Below, piece by piece: positions 1-6,841 of a stretch of 25,556 nucleotides of DNA; positions within the stretch are counted from its first letter, which is position 1; each line of letters opens with the position of its first letter. The translations under genes and the position numbers were made by a program. The DNA is from CAZKNJ01 sp964554185 (GTDB lineage Bacteria > 4484-113). The DNA is taken from contig CAZKNJ010000023.1 in assembly GCA_964554185.1 (NCBI GenBank), positions 1 to 25,556 of the forward strand, written 5' to 3'. The notes under the pieces are model-generated. The model saw only the letters and a program-made list of their open reading frames with translations. It had not been told where the DNA came from and searched no databases.

Positions 1-3
1 TGC

Positions 4-9
4 TATAAT
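4..9 (+). promoter_or_regulatory. -10 box of the exchanger gene
   Basis: A consensus TATAAT lies at the window edge, so any -35 box is outside the window. Transcription would begin near 16, giving a leader of about 26 nt that holds a GGGAGGGAG-type ribosome binding site before the ATG at 42. Confidence 0.55.
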
Positions 10-41
10 TCCCCGCATCTCCACGGGAGGGAGCGGGACCG

Positions 42-1187
42 ATGGAACAAAAGACTGCGCCGGCGCTGCAAACCTGGCAGTTGGTGATGATCGCCGGCTT
101 CCTCATCTGGGCGGCGCTGACCGCCGCGCACCTGGCGCATGCCATTCCCGAAGAGCTTTCGCTTACCGCGCTCATAGTACTGGGGGCGCTGCAACTGCTG
201 GCGGGCCTGGCCATCATCCAGGGCGCCTGCGAAGCGCTCATTCTGGCGGTGGAGCGGCTGGGCGCGCGCTACCGCTGGGACAGCTTCATCGCCGGCACCG
301 TGGGCGAGATCGTCAGCACGCTACCGGAGTTCGTGGTCATCATCTTCCTGGTGCGGGTGGACGCCTTCGCCGCGTTTCTCATCGCGGTGGTGACCATCTA
401 CAACAACGCGCTCATCTTCAGCGTCTATTCCTTCTTCCTGCCCAAGGATATGAAGGGCAAGTTCCTGATGCCCGAGCCCATCACCCGCGCGGGCACCGAA
501 GTGCTCATCGCCGGCAGCGGCATCGCGCTGGTGCTGGGGCTGGTGCTGCTGGCGCTGCGCAGCGAAACCCACAAAACGGAGCTAAGCCCGTTTGACCTGG
601 GGCTGATTGCGCTCATCCTGTTCGTCATCTTCACCTTTTACATGCACTCGCTGCTCAAGTATTACGCGCATGCCGAGCCCGGCCACCGCGCGGGCTTGCT
701 GAATCCGGCGCGTTACCGCGTGTCCTGGGCGGCCATTATCGTGATGTTTGCGCTGGGAGCTTTCGGCGCTTTCGCCGGCGGCGAGTCGGTTGCAGCCTTC
801 GCCAGCATCGCGCTGGACCGCCTGAGCCTGCCGCAGGTCCCCACCGCGCTCATCCTCGCATTCTTCGCCGGCGTCAGCGAGTACGTCATCGTGTATAAGG
901 CGCACAAGCGGGAGGATACGGGGCTGGCGCTGTCCAACGTGTTCGGCGGCATCACCCAGGTGATGTTCCTGGTCTTCCCCTTCACCCTGGTGGTAATCGC
1001 GCTGATGGGGAGCAGCATCCCCATCAACTTCGTGAGCACTATTGTCCTCATACTGCTCTTCCCGGTGTTCTTCGTGCTGTTTGAGTATCTGGAGGAAGAC
1101 CACACGCTCAACAACCTGGACGCTGCGGGGATGGTGGGGCTCTTCGTGCTGACGCTCTATGTGCTGCTGTTTATGAGCGGCGTGTGA
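42..1187 (+). CDS. Sodium/calcium exchanger-like (CaCA family) membrane protein
   Basis: This is a 381-residue, very hydrophobic protein with roughly ten or eleven membrane segments and no signal peptide. Two internal segments look like the alpha repeats of cation/calcium antiporters. The first, near residues 85-125, holds GTVGEIVSTLPEF and then an NNA turn. The second, near residues 273-310, holds FFAGVSEY followed by SNVFGGITQV. In this family the acidic residue in each repeat binds the transported cation, so export of calcium or a related cation in exchange for sodium or protons is likely; the exact ion cannot be read. The repeats depart from the textbook GxSxPE pattern, so this is a divergent member. 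The ATG at 42 is preceded by a purine-rich ribosome binding site and a TATAAT box. It ends in TGA, and the next gene has its own promoter-like motif. Confidence 0.72.
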   Translation: MEQKTAPALQTWQLVMIAGFLIWAALTAAHLAHAIPEELSLTALIVLGALQLLAGLAIIQGACEALILAVERLGARYRWDSFIAGTVGEIVSTLPEFVVIIFLVRVDAFAAFLIAVVTIYNNALIFSVYSFFLPKDMKGKFLMPEPITRAGTEVLIAGSGIALVLGLVLLALRSETHKTELSPFDLGLIALILFVIFTFYMHSLLKYYAHAEPGHRAGLLNPARYRVSWAAIIVMFALGAFGAFAGGESVAAFASIALDRLSLPQVPTALILAFFAGVSEYVIVYKAHKREDTGLALSNVFGGITQVMFLVFPFTLVVIALMGSSIPINFVSTIVLILLFPVFFVLFEYLEEDHTLNNLDAAGMVGLFVLTLYVLLFMSGV

Positions 1188-1228
1188 CGTTGGAACCCAG
1201 GGAGTAGTTGGTTAGTCTGTTAACGCGG

Positions 1229-1234
1229 TAGAAT
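1229..1234 (+). promoter_or_regulatory. -10-like box (TAGAAT) before the acetyltransferase gene
   Basis: TAGAAT stands 39 nt before the ATG at 1274. A poor -35 candidate, TTGGTT at 1208-1213, is only 15 bp away. The same TANAAT pattern recurs before many genes in this window, which supports it. Confidence 0.4.
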
Positions 1235-1273
1235 ACCCCTGGGGGAAACGCGCTTGAAGCCGCAGGAGGCAAC

Positions 1274-1972
1274 ATGCCGATAGACTACAGGCCGATGGAC
1301 AAGGACTTCGTCCTGCCGGTCTGTCCGATGGTGCTGGAAAAGGGGCCGTTTGACCGGGGCGACCCGACCGGCCACCGGAGCGTGGTGTCGGATTGCCCCC
1401 AGGTCACCGAAGCCTTCTTCCGCCGCTACATTGAAGCCTACGGCGCCTGCGGCTACCTCGCCTGGGACCGCTACGCCACGGTCGGCGCCTGCCTCTTCTT
1501 CCCGCTGATAGATTTGCCGCCGGGAGTGTGCAAAGTCCACGGCATAGACGAGTACCCCTCGCGCTGGTTTGAGGCGCTAACCAAGGAGAAGGGCACGATG
1601 GTCATCGCTTGCGTCACCGTCGCCCCGCAGTACCGCGACCGCGGCATCGGCCGCAAGGTGGTGGAGGCGTCGCTGGCGTGGATGAACCGCAACCGCTGGC
1701 TGCGCGCGGTGAAGCTGGGGGTGCCCTCGGAGCTTTACCGCTTCTCGCGGCACTACAACCTGCGCTTCTGGGAAAGCCTGGGCTTCCGCGTGTTCCGCAT
1801 CATTGACCGCTCGCAGACCGAGCCCTGGGCCTCGCGCGAGAAACAGTCAATGATGCGCCGCTACGAGGCGGGCGAGTTCGCCGCCGCCGGCCTGGACTTT
1901 AGCGGTATCCTGCACAGCCGCGGCTGGCAGGAGATCCTCGGCGTCCATGACCTGGAAAAGAGGTTCGTGTAG
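1274..1972 (+). CDS. GNAT-family N-acetyltransferase
   Basis: The 232-residue cytoplasmic protein has the GNAT acetyl-CoA binding signature: a beta strand ending in ACVTVAP and then QYRDRGIG at about residues 118-126 (the Q/R-x-x-G-x-G pyrophosphate loop). An FWESLGF segment at about residues 170-176 is the usual C-terminal GNAT motif. The N-terminal ~100 residues and the C-terminal ~50 residues are not recognisable and may shape the acceptor site, which is unknown. The ATG at 1274 has AGGAGG four bases upstream. It ends in TAG, 31 bp before the ZIP transporter gene. No functional link to its neighbours is evident. Confidence 0.82.
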   Translation: MPIDYRPMDKDFVLPVCPMVLEKGPFDRGDPTGHRSVVSDCPQVTEAFFRRYIEAYGACGYLAWDRYATVGACLFFPLIDLPPGVCKVHGIDEYPSRWFEALTKEKGTMVIACVTVAPQYRDRGIGRKVVEASLAWMNRNRWLRAVKLGVPSELYRFSRHYNLRFWESLGFRVFRIIDRSQTEPWASREKQSMMRRYEAGEFAAAGLDFSGILHSRGWQEILGVHDLEKRFV

Positions 1973-1982
1973 AGTAGCAAGC

Positions 1983-1988
1983 TATAAT
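1983..1988 (+). promoter_or_regulatory. -10 box (TATAAT) of the ZIP transporter gene
   Basis: A perfect TATAAT ends 15 nt before the ATG at 2004. Transcription would start near 1995, leaving only about 9 untranslated nucleotides and no convincing Shine-Dalgarno, so this transcript would be almost leaderless. Confidence 0.45.
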
Positions 1989-2003
1989 CGCTGAACACGC
2001 GAG

Positions 2004-2813
2004 ATGCTTGACGCCTTCACCAGTTTTCATCCCATACTCCAGGCGCTGCTGGCCACGCTGTTCACCTGGTTTGTGACGGCTTTGGGCGCGGCGGGTGTGT
2101 TCCTCGCCCGCGAGATGACCCGCAAGACGCTGGACGGAATGCTCGCCTTCGCCGCCGGGGTGATGATTGCCGCGAGCTTCTGGTCGCTGCTGGCGCCCGC
2201 AATTGAAATGGGCGTGGGCGGGGCGCTGCCCGCGTGGATTGCGCCCGCAGTAGGTTTCCTGTTGGGCGGGCTGTTTCTGCGCGGGGTGGACCTGGTGCTG
2301 CCGCATCTGCACCACGGCATGGCGCTCTCCGAGGCCGAGGGGCCGTCCACTTCCTGGCGGCGCAGCACGCTGCTCATCCTCGCCATTACCCTGCACAACA
2401 TCCCCGAGGGCCTGGCGGTNNNNNNNNNNNNNNNNNNNNNNNNNNNNNNNNNNNNNNNNNNNNNNNNNNNNNNNNNNNNNNNNNNNNNNNNNNNNNNNNN
2501 NNNNNNNNNNNNNNNNNNNCTGGCGGTGTCGGTGCCGCTGCGGCGCGAAGGGCTTTCGCAGTTCAAGAGCTTCTAGTACGGCCAGCTTTCGGGCATGGTG
2601 GAGCCGGTCGCGGGCGTCATCGGCGCGGCGATTGTGCTCGTCGCGCAGCCCATACTGCCCTATGCGCTGGGCTTCGCCGCGGGCGCGATGATCTTCGTGG
2701 TGGCCGAGGAGGTCATCCCCGAATCCCAGCGCGGCGAGAACGCCGACTTCGCCACGATGATGCTGATGATTGGCTTCACCATTATGATGGTGCTGGATGT
2801 GGCGTTGGGGTAG
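2004..2813 (+). pseudogene. ZIP-family metal (zinc/divalent cation) transporter, interrupted by an amber codon and an assembly gap
   Basis: The N-terminal part (2004-2419) and C-terminal part (2520-2813) lie in one reading frame across 100 Ns. Together they give the ZIP/GufA architecture: membrane segments, the metal-site motif HNIPEGLAV at about residues 131-139, a second LAVSVPLRREGL segment after the gap, and the final pair YGQLSGMVEPVAG and EEVIPE. ZIP proteins import Zn(II) and related ions across the inner membrane; the His, Asn and Glu of HNxPEG are the known metal ligands. Codon 191 (2574-2576) is TAG, directly followed in frame by YGQLSG, which is conserved in the family, so the stop splits a coherent protein. 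A single G-to-A change from a tryptophan TGG would explain it. It may be a recent pseudogene, a strain variant or a consensus error. TAG is a normal terminator for other genes here. Confidence 0.75.
2420..2519. other. 100-N assembly gap inside the ZIP transporter gene
   Basis: Exactly 100 Ns. The flanks both contain CTGGCGGT because the ZIP family repeats an EGLAV motif on each side of this stretch. The missing part is about 34 codons if the nominal length is true, which suits the family and keeps the frame. Confidence 0.95.
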
Positions 2814-2907
2814 GGCCGTGGGGCTCAGCGCGGCAGCCTCGCAATCATCTCCTTCGCCTTGCGCAGATGTCATATTCCGTGAGCGAGCTTGTCTTGCGTC
2901 AGTCCCA

Positions 2908-3948
2908 TTATTGGAACAATAAGCGGACAGCCTGCACGCATTCACTGGCAGTCGCGTCAATTCCTTGAGCAAACCCGGGCGGCCAGTCACCGCGGGAGAT
3001 CATCTGCGCGAACTTTGCTTCTCCTTCGTCCGGCCATCCGACTGCGTAGTAGGTGGCTAGCACGCTGACCGCGAACGAAAGCGAGTCCGGCGCGTACGGA
3101 AACTCAGGTATGGAGAGCACATCGTTCACCGAGAGCGCGCGCCCACTAGCGGGCAAATCCCAGCTCTCGTCCCAGATAATGCTATGTTCACCGACGAACC
3201 AACCTGATTCCGCCAGCCTAACAAGCTTCTCCTTCAACCTATCATTCAGCTTGGTCGTGATGTCCTGAATCCTGTACTCCTCAATTTGTAGCACTCGCGG
3301 GAATCCTGGGAACGAAGACTTGGATGTTGGAAATGGGAGTCTCTCTCTACTCTCGGAGGTAAACAGGCTATCGTCCTGTAGAATGACTAAGGGTGAATCT
3401 GGCCAGCTATCAGAATATGCCAATCCAAAGAGAGTCCCGTTGAGCCCAGTAGATTCCACCATGTCCAGTAGGGACCTGGCCCCTCCAGCGCTCAGCTCCA
3501 GGACCTCGTCTCGCGAGAAGCCGTAGCCCATCCCGCCAGTTCCGCGCCGCACAAGAACATAAGCTGCTTTTGCTGGCCCTTGGAACGGTGGCCATCGCTT
3601 CACCAGAGAGTCGACGCTCGCGTAGTAGTTACCGCTGAAGTAGCTGGTGGTCATTCCGAAAGCTGGAATTTCATTTGCCACAAGAACGGCCTGCCGAACC
3701 TGCAAATAAGGGTCATCCGCTTTGGAGAGATTGCTGGCGAGGCAGTAGACGTGGAACCTGGCTCCGCCAGCTTCGATGGGCATGTAATACTCAACCTTAA
3801 AAGCCGATGAGTACGGCGGAGGCAGCCTAGGGACGCTAAAGGGGGCGCTATCAGCAGCGCTGACCGGTGCGACCATTGCCATTGTTACCCAAAGGCTTGC
3901 AAGAACTACAGTTGCACGTTTCGTTGAATATCCGAGGTGCATTCTCAT
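2908..3948 (-). CDS. Secreted protein of unknown function with an N-terminal LPxPYxS motif
   Basis: The 346-residue product begins with a signal peptide: a short basic start (STKR), a hydrophobic core and a VSAA-type cleavage site near residue 32. It should be exported. The mature chain opens with LPPPYSSAFKVEYYMP and is mixed, with many aromatic residues and scattered Ser/Asp; I recognise no domain. The ATG at 3948 shares one base with the TAA of the preceding small gene (TAATG), and a second in-frame ATG at 3942 sits 8 nt after GGAG, so the true start may be that one. Its mature N-terminus resembles that of the upstream small protein, which suggests duplication. Function unknown; an envelope or extracytoplasmic role is inferred only from the signal peptide. 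Confidence 0.75.
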   Translation of the reverse strand: MRMHLGYSTKRATVVLASLWVTMAMVAPVSAADSAPFSVPRLPPPYSSAFKVEYYMPIEAGGARFHVYCLASNLSKADDPYLQVRQAVLVANEIPAFGMTTSYFSGNYYASVDSLVKRWPPFQGPAKAAYVLVRRGTGGMGYGFSRDEVLELSAGGARSLLDMVESTGLNGTLFGLAYSDSWPDSPLVILQDDSLFTSESRERLPFPTSKSSFPGFPRVLQIEEYRIQDITTKLNDRLKEKLVRLAESGWFVGEHSIIWDESWDLPASGRALSVNDVLSIPEFPYAPDSLSFAVSVLATYYAVGWPDEGEAKFAQMISRGDWPPGFAQGIDATASECVQAVRLLFQ

Positions 3949-4184
3949 TACTCCGGGTAATGTTTGCGAGGATCGAGTTGCCCCTCCTCATCGCCCAAGT
4001 ATCCTGGGTATTCCACTTCACCATCATACGAGTCACCGCCGAACACCGGCACCGTGCTCTGAACCTCATAGGACGAACCGTACGGCTCGGGAAGCGCCGG
4101 CGCCTCGGCTGGGCACACGGGCGATGCTCCCAGAGCCAGGAGCGCCAATGAACAGGCCCATAAGCAAGCGAGCCTCGTTTTCAT
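3948..4184 (-). CDS. Small secreted protein, possible truncated paralogue of the downstream gene
   Basis: This is a 78-residue product if translation starts at ATG 4184, which lies 10 nt after a GGAG; a GTG at 4193 would add three residues but lies too close to that site. It has a basic start (MKTR), a leucine/alanine-rich hydrophobic segment and a predicted cleavage near ASPVCPAEA. The mature part opens with LPEPYGSSYEVQSTVP, close to LPPPYSSAFKVEYYMP in the next gene, and then becomes acidic with Gly, Tyr and Asp. The gene ends by one-base overlap with the next start, so the pair is probably translationally coupled. It could be a degenerate duplicate or a short partner of the larger protein. 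Confidence 0.6.
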   Translation of the reverse strand: MKTRLACLWACSLALLALGASPVCPAEAPALPEPYGSSYEVQSTVPVFGGDSYDGEVEYPGYLGDEEGQLDPRKHYPE

Positions 4185-4214
4185 CACCGTCACTCTCCAA
4201 CAAATAAGGTTGCC

Positions 4215-4814
4215 CTAAGTGAACTTCGGGCGCTGGCCGGAGACCGGTCGGCCCAGGCGCAGGGAGAGGTAGTATTTCTCGTAGCGCGCGATGGCCTTCT
4301 TGTCGCCCATGCTGCGGGCGACGTGGATCATGTCCTTCACGTACGCGATGGCCTCGTCGCGCTGCCCGGACTGCAGGTACTCCTCCACGTTGCGGTCCTT
4401 CTCCGCTTCCGTTATCTCGGTGTCAATCCTGATGGCGGCAATCGCCTCGTAGTCCTTCTTGGTGAGCGCCCTGGTGTCCAGCCGGCGGTGGCGCATCACA
4501 TGACGGTAGCGCCTAAACCAGCGCTCGTCCGCCAGGGACGAGCGGGTGGTCACCCAGGTGGCGGCCCAGGCGAGCGCCTTGGCGCCGAGGTAGGCCACGA
4601 GGATGAGCGGCGAGATAAGCAGGAACGCCGTCAGCAGCGCAATGGCGCCCACCATGTCAAAGAAGTCAAACGAGTCCCACCAGAGCCACAGGCCGGCCAA
4701 TCCCAGGGCGAGCAAAACGGCGACGAACACGACGCCCGCCGTGTCCGACTCAAACGCGTCCCGGAAATACAGGTACCACGGCTGTACCAGGAAATCTATG
4801 ATTTCCTGTAACAT
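4215..4814 (-). CDS. Membrane protein with C-terminal TPR-like helix pair (paralogue A of five)
   Basis: The 199-residue product has an amphipathic start, a hydrophobic segment (about residues 27-46) ending in WLWWDSFDFFD, a second long hydrophobic stretch with a central proline (SPLILVAYLGAKAL), a basic linker, and a C-terminal helical module at about 142-190 (VEEYLQSGQRDEAIAYV and then EKYYLSLRLG). The same layout occurs in four genes upstream on this strand. The C-terminal helix pair resembles one TPR-type unit, usually a protein-protein contact; the hydrophobic part should place it in the inner membrane. The ATG at 4814 has GGGGAG eight bases upstream and a TAGAAT box further up. No known family is recognised with confidence. 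Confidence 0.75.
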   Translation of the reverse strand: MLQEIIDFLVQPWYLYFRDAFESDTAGVVFVAVLLALGLAGLWLWWDSFDFFDMVGAIALLTAFLLISPLILVAYLGAKALAWAATWVTTRSSLADERWFRRYRHVMRHRRLDTRALTKKDYEAIAAIRIDTEITEAEKDRNVEEYLQSGQRDEAIAYVKDMIHVARSMGDKKAIARYEKYYLSLRLGRPVSGQRPKFT

Positions 4815-4847
4815 CTGCTGCTCCCCGCGAAAGCCGAATGTAACCTT

Positions 4848-4853
4848 ATTCTA
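4848..4853 (-). promoter_or_regulatory. -10-like box (TAGAAT) before paralogue A
   Basis: On the minus strand TAGAAT ends 33 nt upstream of the ATG at 4814, in the 64-bp space after paralogue B. No convincing -35 is visible, so read-through from upstream may also serve this gene. Confidence 0.35.
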
Positions 4854-4878
4854 CCATCGCCTGCCGTTTTTCGCAGCA

Positions 4879-5430
4879 TTATCCACCGCCGCGGCGGAGG
4901 CGGTCCAGGTACTTCTCGTAGACCCGCGCGCGTTCAAAGTCGCGGTCGGCCAGCGCCAGCGCCGCGTGCTCCCGCGCAAACTTCAGCGCAACCGCGAAGT
5001 TCTTCGCCGCCATCAGCGCCTCCAGGTGCGCATCCTTCTCGCCCGGCAGGATTCCGCCGTTGCCGTAGGCCGCGCTGTTGGCGGCAGCGGTGCGTTCCAT
5101 CTGCGCCAGCTCCCGCTGCCAGGAGTCCGCGTCCTTCTGGGGGCCGCGCGGCTGCACCTGCATGCGGACGAAGCAATAGATAATGAGCAACACCCAGATC
5201 GCCAGCGGCTCGTACAGCCAGCTCAGCGCCAGTGCCACGGCCACGGCGATGCCGGCGAGCACTCCATAGCGGATGAGCGAGTCGAACAGCATCCATACGA
5301 CGGAGCCGACAATGATAACCGTGAACAGCAGCCCCAGCGAGATTGCCAGAGTTGAGGGCGGCCCGCCCCCAACCGGCTCTCATCCGAGCGCGAGCATCAT
5401 TCCCGGTAGTTGTGTAATCGCAGTGTCCAT
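4879..5430 (-). pseudogene. Membrane protein with C-terminal TPR-like helix pair (paralogue B), interrupted by an in-frame TGA
   Basis: The frame starts at ATG 5430, eight bases after AGAGG, with the ribosome binding site overlapping the stop of paralogue C. It runs 16 codons (MDTAITQLPGMMLALG), meets TGA at 5382-5380, and continues open to 4879. Sequence after the stop reads as a membrane segment (LAISLGLLFTVIIVGS) ending in VVWMLFDSL, exactly where paralogues A, C, D and E have their first segment and W/D motif. A second hydrophobic stretch, a linker and the helix pair with VYEKYLDRLRRG follow. Full length would be 183 codons including the TGA, inside the family range. If the TGA is real, only a shorter product from ATG 5292 (137 aa), lacking most of the first membrane segment, could be made. 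A sequencing error or recent mutation from TGG or CGA is equally possible. Confidence 0.65.
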
Positions 5431-5435
5431 TCATC

Positions 5436-5927
5436 TCACCTCTTGGCGGCGCGTAAGCGGATGAAGGCCACATACTTGCGGTACTTCGCCAAGCCCGCCG
5501 GATCGCCGAAGCTCTGCGCGAGCTCCAGCTTCTCCTTGGCCTGCTCCAACGCCTGGCGGAACCTCCCTTCCGCCAGCAGCAGGTCCAGTTCTCCGTCGCT
5601 TTCGCTGGCGGAGATGGGGCCGCTGCCGGGGGAGATCATAGGGTTGCCCGTCCACGCTCCGCTGCCGGCAGTGTGCCACCTTTGCTGTACCAGCGGCTCC
5701 TCCTCCCGCTTTGGCAACCTGGCGGGCCCGCCATGGCTGATGGCGCGGAGCACCAGGTAGACGATGAGGACCAGCGGAAAGATGGGCGTGAGCAGCACGT
5801 AGATCAGTCCCAGGATTACGCATCCGTCCGGTCCGTGCTGGTCGTAGACGTCGCTGAACAGCCAGAACGCCACCGCGAACCAGGCGAACACGAACACAAC
5901 GCCCCAAGTGTAATTAGACCAAATCAT
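5436..5927 (-). CDS. Membrane protein with C-terminal TPR-like helix pair (paralogue C)
   Basis: The 163-residue product is the shortest and clearest of the five paralogues. A first hydrophobic segment (about residues 8-25) ends in AFWLFSDVYD; a second (about 36-60) contains the conserved proline (TPIFPLVLIVYLVLRAI). A basic then Pro/Gly/Ser-rich linker leads to a helix pair at about 113-158: LDLLLAEGRFRQALEQA, then AQSFGDPAGLAKYRKYV and IR. The ATG at 5927 has GGAG eight bases upstream. A near-consensus promoter lies just upstream, so this is probably the first gene of a transcript running through B and A toward the small secreted genes. The helix pair resembles a single TPR unit; its partner is unknown. 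Confidence 0.78.
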   Translation of the reverse strand: MIWSNYTWGVVFVFAWFAVAFWLFSDVYDQHGPDGCVILGLIYVLLTPIFPLVLIVYLVLRAISHGGPARLPKREEEPLVQQRWHTAGSGAWTGNPMISPGSGPISASESDGELDLLLAEGRFRQALEQAKEKLELAQSFGDPAGLAKYRKYVAFIRLRAAKR

Positions 5928-5953
5928 CGTAAATTCTCCAATTGTCGTATAAC

Positions 5954-5982
5954 ACTATAACATTACTACAATCTCCTGTCAA
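5954..5982 (-). promoter_or_regulatory. Sigma-70-type promoter for paralogue C and following genes
   Basis: On the minus strand a perfect TTGACA (5982-5977) is followed after 17 bp by TATAGT (5959-5954). Transcription would start near 5947, giving a 20-nt leader that includes the GGAG site of paralogue C. It is the strongest-looking promoter in the five-gene cluster. Confidence 0.8.
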
Positions 5983-6017
5983 GGGGTTTGGGGGTGGAAT
6001 CGGGGATAGCTGTCCCA

Positions 6018-6029
6018 GGTACGCCGGGC
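6018..6029 (+). repeat. Partial copy of the GCCGGGCTG palindromic repeat
   Basis: GTACGCCGGGCT matches the left half of the palindromic element seen complete near 21.5 kb and 25.1 kb. The right arm is missing, so this may be a decayed copy or a chance match. The rest of the non-coding stretch 5983-6115 shows nothing I can name. Confidence 0.3.
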
Positions 6030-6115
6030 TTTCGCTTGGCTAGGAAGGTTGTCTGCCGCTAGTTTTCGCTCGTCCGAGAGCGCGGGTAAGGGGATTCAGT
6101 ACCTCGGGCGGAGAC

Positions 6116-6831
6116 TTATCTCATGCCCCGGCGGATGCGCTCAACGTACTTGGAGTAGCGCTGGGCGCCCCGGGAGTCGTGGAAGTCCCGCGCCATCTTC
6201 AGCAGCTCCTGCGCCCGGCCCATCGCCTCGCGCAGCCTTCCCTCCGCTATCAGCTCATCCAGCGAGGAGTCGCGCTCGTCCGGCGCCAGGTCAAGGTCTA
6301 TCGCCGGGGGCGGGGAGCCGGGCCGGTAAGACGCGCCGGGTGGATTCATGGCGCGAGCCTCCCTCATCCGGGATGGCGGATAGGCTAAGAAACGGATGAT
6401 TACATAAGGAATGATGACGAGGCATCCGCCCACTCCGCAACCGAGAGTGCCGAGCAGACATCCCGTGCCCGCGCCAATACTCCAGCCGGGGCCGTAGTTT
6501 ATCCACGCGTCTATGGTCATCCANNNNNNNNNNNNNNNNNNNNNNNNNNNNNNNNNNNNNNNNNNNNNNNNNNNNNNNNNNNNNNNNNNNNNNNNNNNNN
6601 NNNNNNNNNNNNNNNNNNNNNNNCCGCGCCAATACTCCAGCCGGGGCCGTAGTTTATCCACGCGTCTATGGTCATCCAAATGCCGATGCTAGTGATGATT
6701 ACTATCATTGCAGAGCCTAAGATGAGGGCGATACCCATCAAGTTCTCGTCTCTAAGCCACGGCGAAGGCTCGCTCTGCACAGCTAGCCCTAGCGCCATGG
6801 GCGCCAGCACCAGTCCGGTTAGCAGTTTCAT
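6116..6831 (-). CDS. Membrane protein with C-terminal TPR-like helix pair (paralogue D), split by a spurious gap
   Basis: As given, the gene is broken by 100 Ns and a 55-bp duplication. Removing one 55-bp copy plus the Ns (155 bp) leaves 561 bp, a single open frame of 186 residues. It begins with a hydrophobic segment (MKLLTGLVLAPMALGLAVQS), then a membrane segment ending in GIWMTIDAW, a Gly/Cys-rich stretch (GCLLGTLGCGVGG), a further segment with VIIPYVIIRFLAYPP, a linker, and the family helix pair (LDELIAEGRLREAMGRA, then RYSKYVERIRRG). ATG 6831 is chosen because AGGAGG lies six bases upstream; ATG 6861 would overlap paralogue E. It starts 10 bp after paralogue E ends, so the two are likely co-transcribed. 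Confidence 0.75.
6469..6523 (+). repeat. 55-bp exact duplicate, left copy, abutting the gap
   Basis: This 55-bp segment ends at the first N and is identical to 6624-6678 on the other side. A shared terminal word of this length is the expected overlap of two de Bruijn graph contigs, so it is almost certainly one genomic sequence written twice. Confidence 0.93.
6524..6623. other. 100-N scaffold gap, probably artificial
   Basis: Exactly 100 Ns lie between two identical 55-bp ends. Collapsing the duplicate and the Ns restores an uninterrupted reading frame for paralogue D, which argues that no DNA is missing. Confidence 0.93.
6624..6678 (+). repeat. 55-bp exact duplicate, right copy, abutting the gap
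   Basis: Right-hand copy of the sequence at 6469-6523. It encodes (minus strand) the WMTIDAWINYG part of paralogue D. Confidence 0.93.
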
Positions 6832-6841
6832 GTACCTCCTC

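Noticed and set aside
5380..5382. Selenocysteine at the TGA of paralogue B
   Set aside because: No paralogue has a Cys at this position, the residue falls before the membrane segment, and no obvious selenocysteine insertion hairpin follows.
2004..5430. Genetic code change in which TAG or TGA is read as an amino acid
   Set aside because: Both codons terminate several intact genes here (TAG: acetyltransferase, FKBP, metG; TGA: exchanger, ribD, ftsZ), so the two interrupted frames are better explained by mutation or error.
6524..6623. A true duplication or insertion at the second gap
   Set aside because: The identical 55-bp ends stop exactly at the Ns, and collapsing them restores the reading frame.
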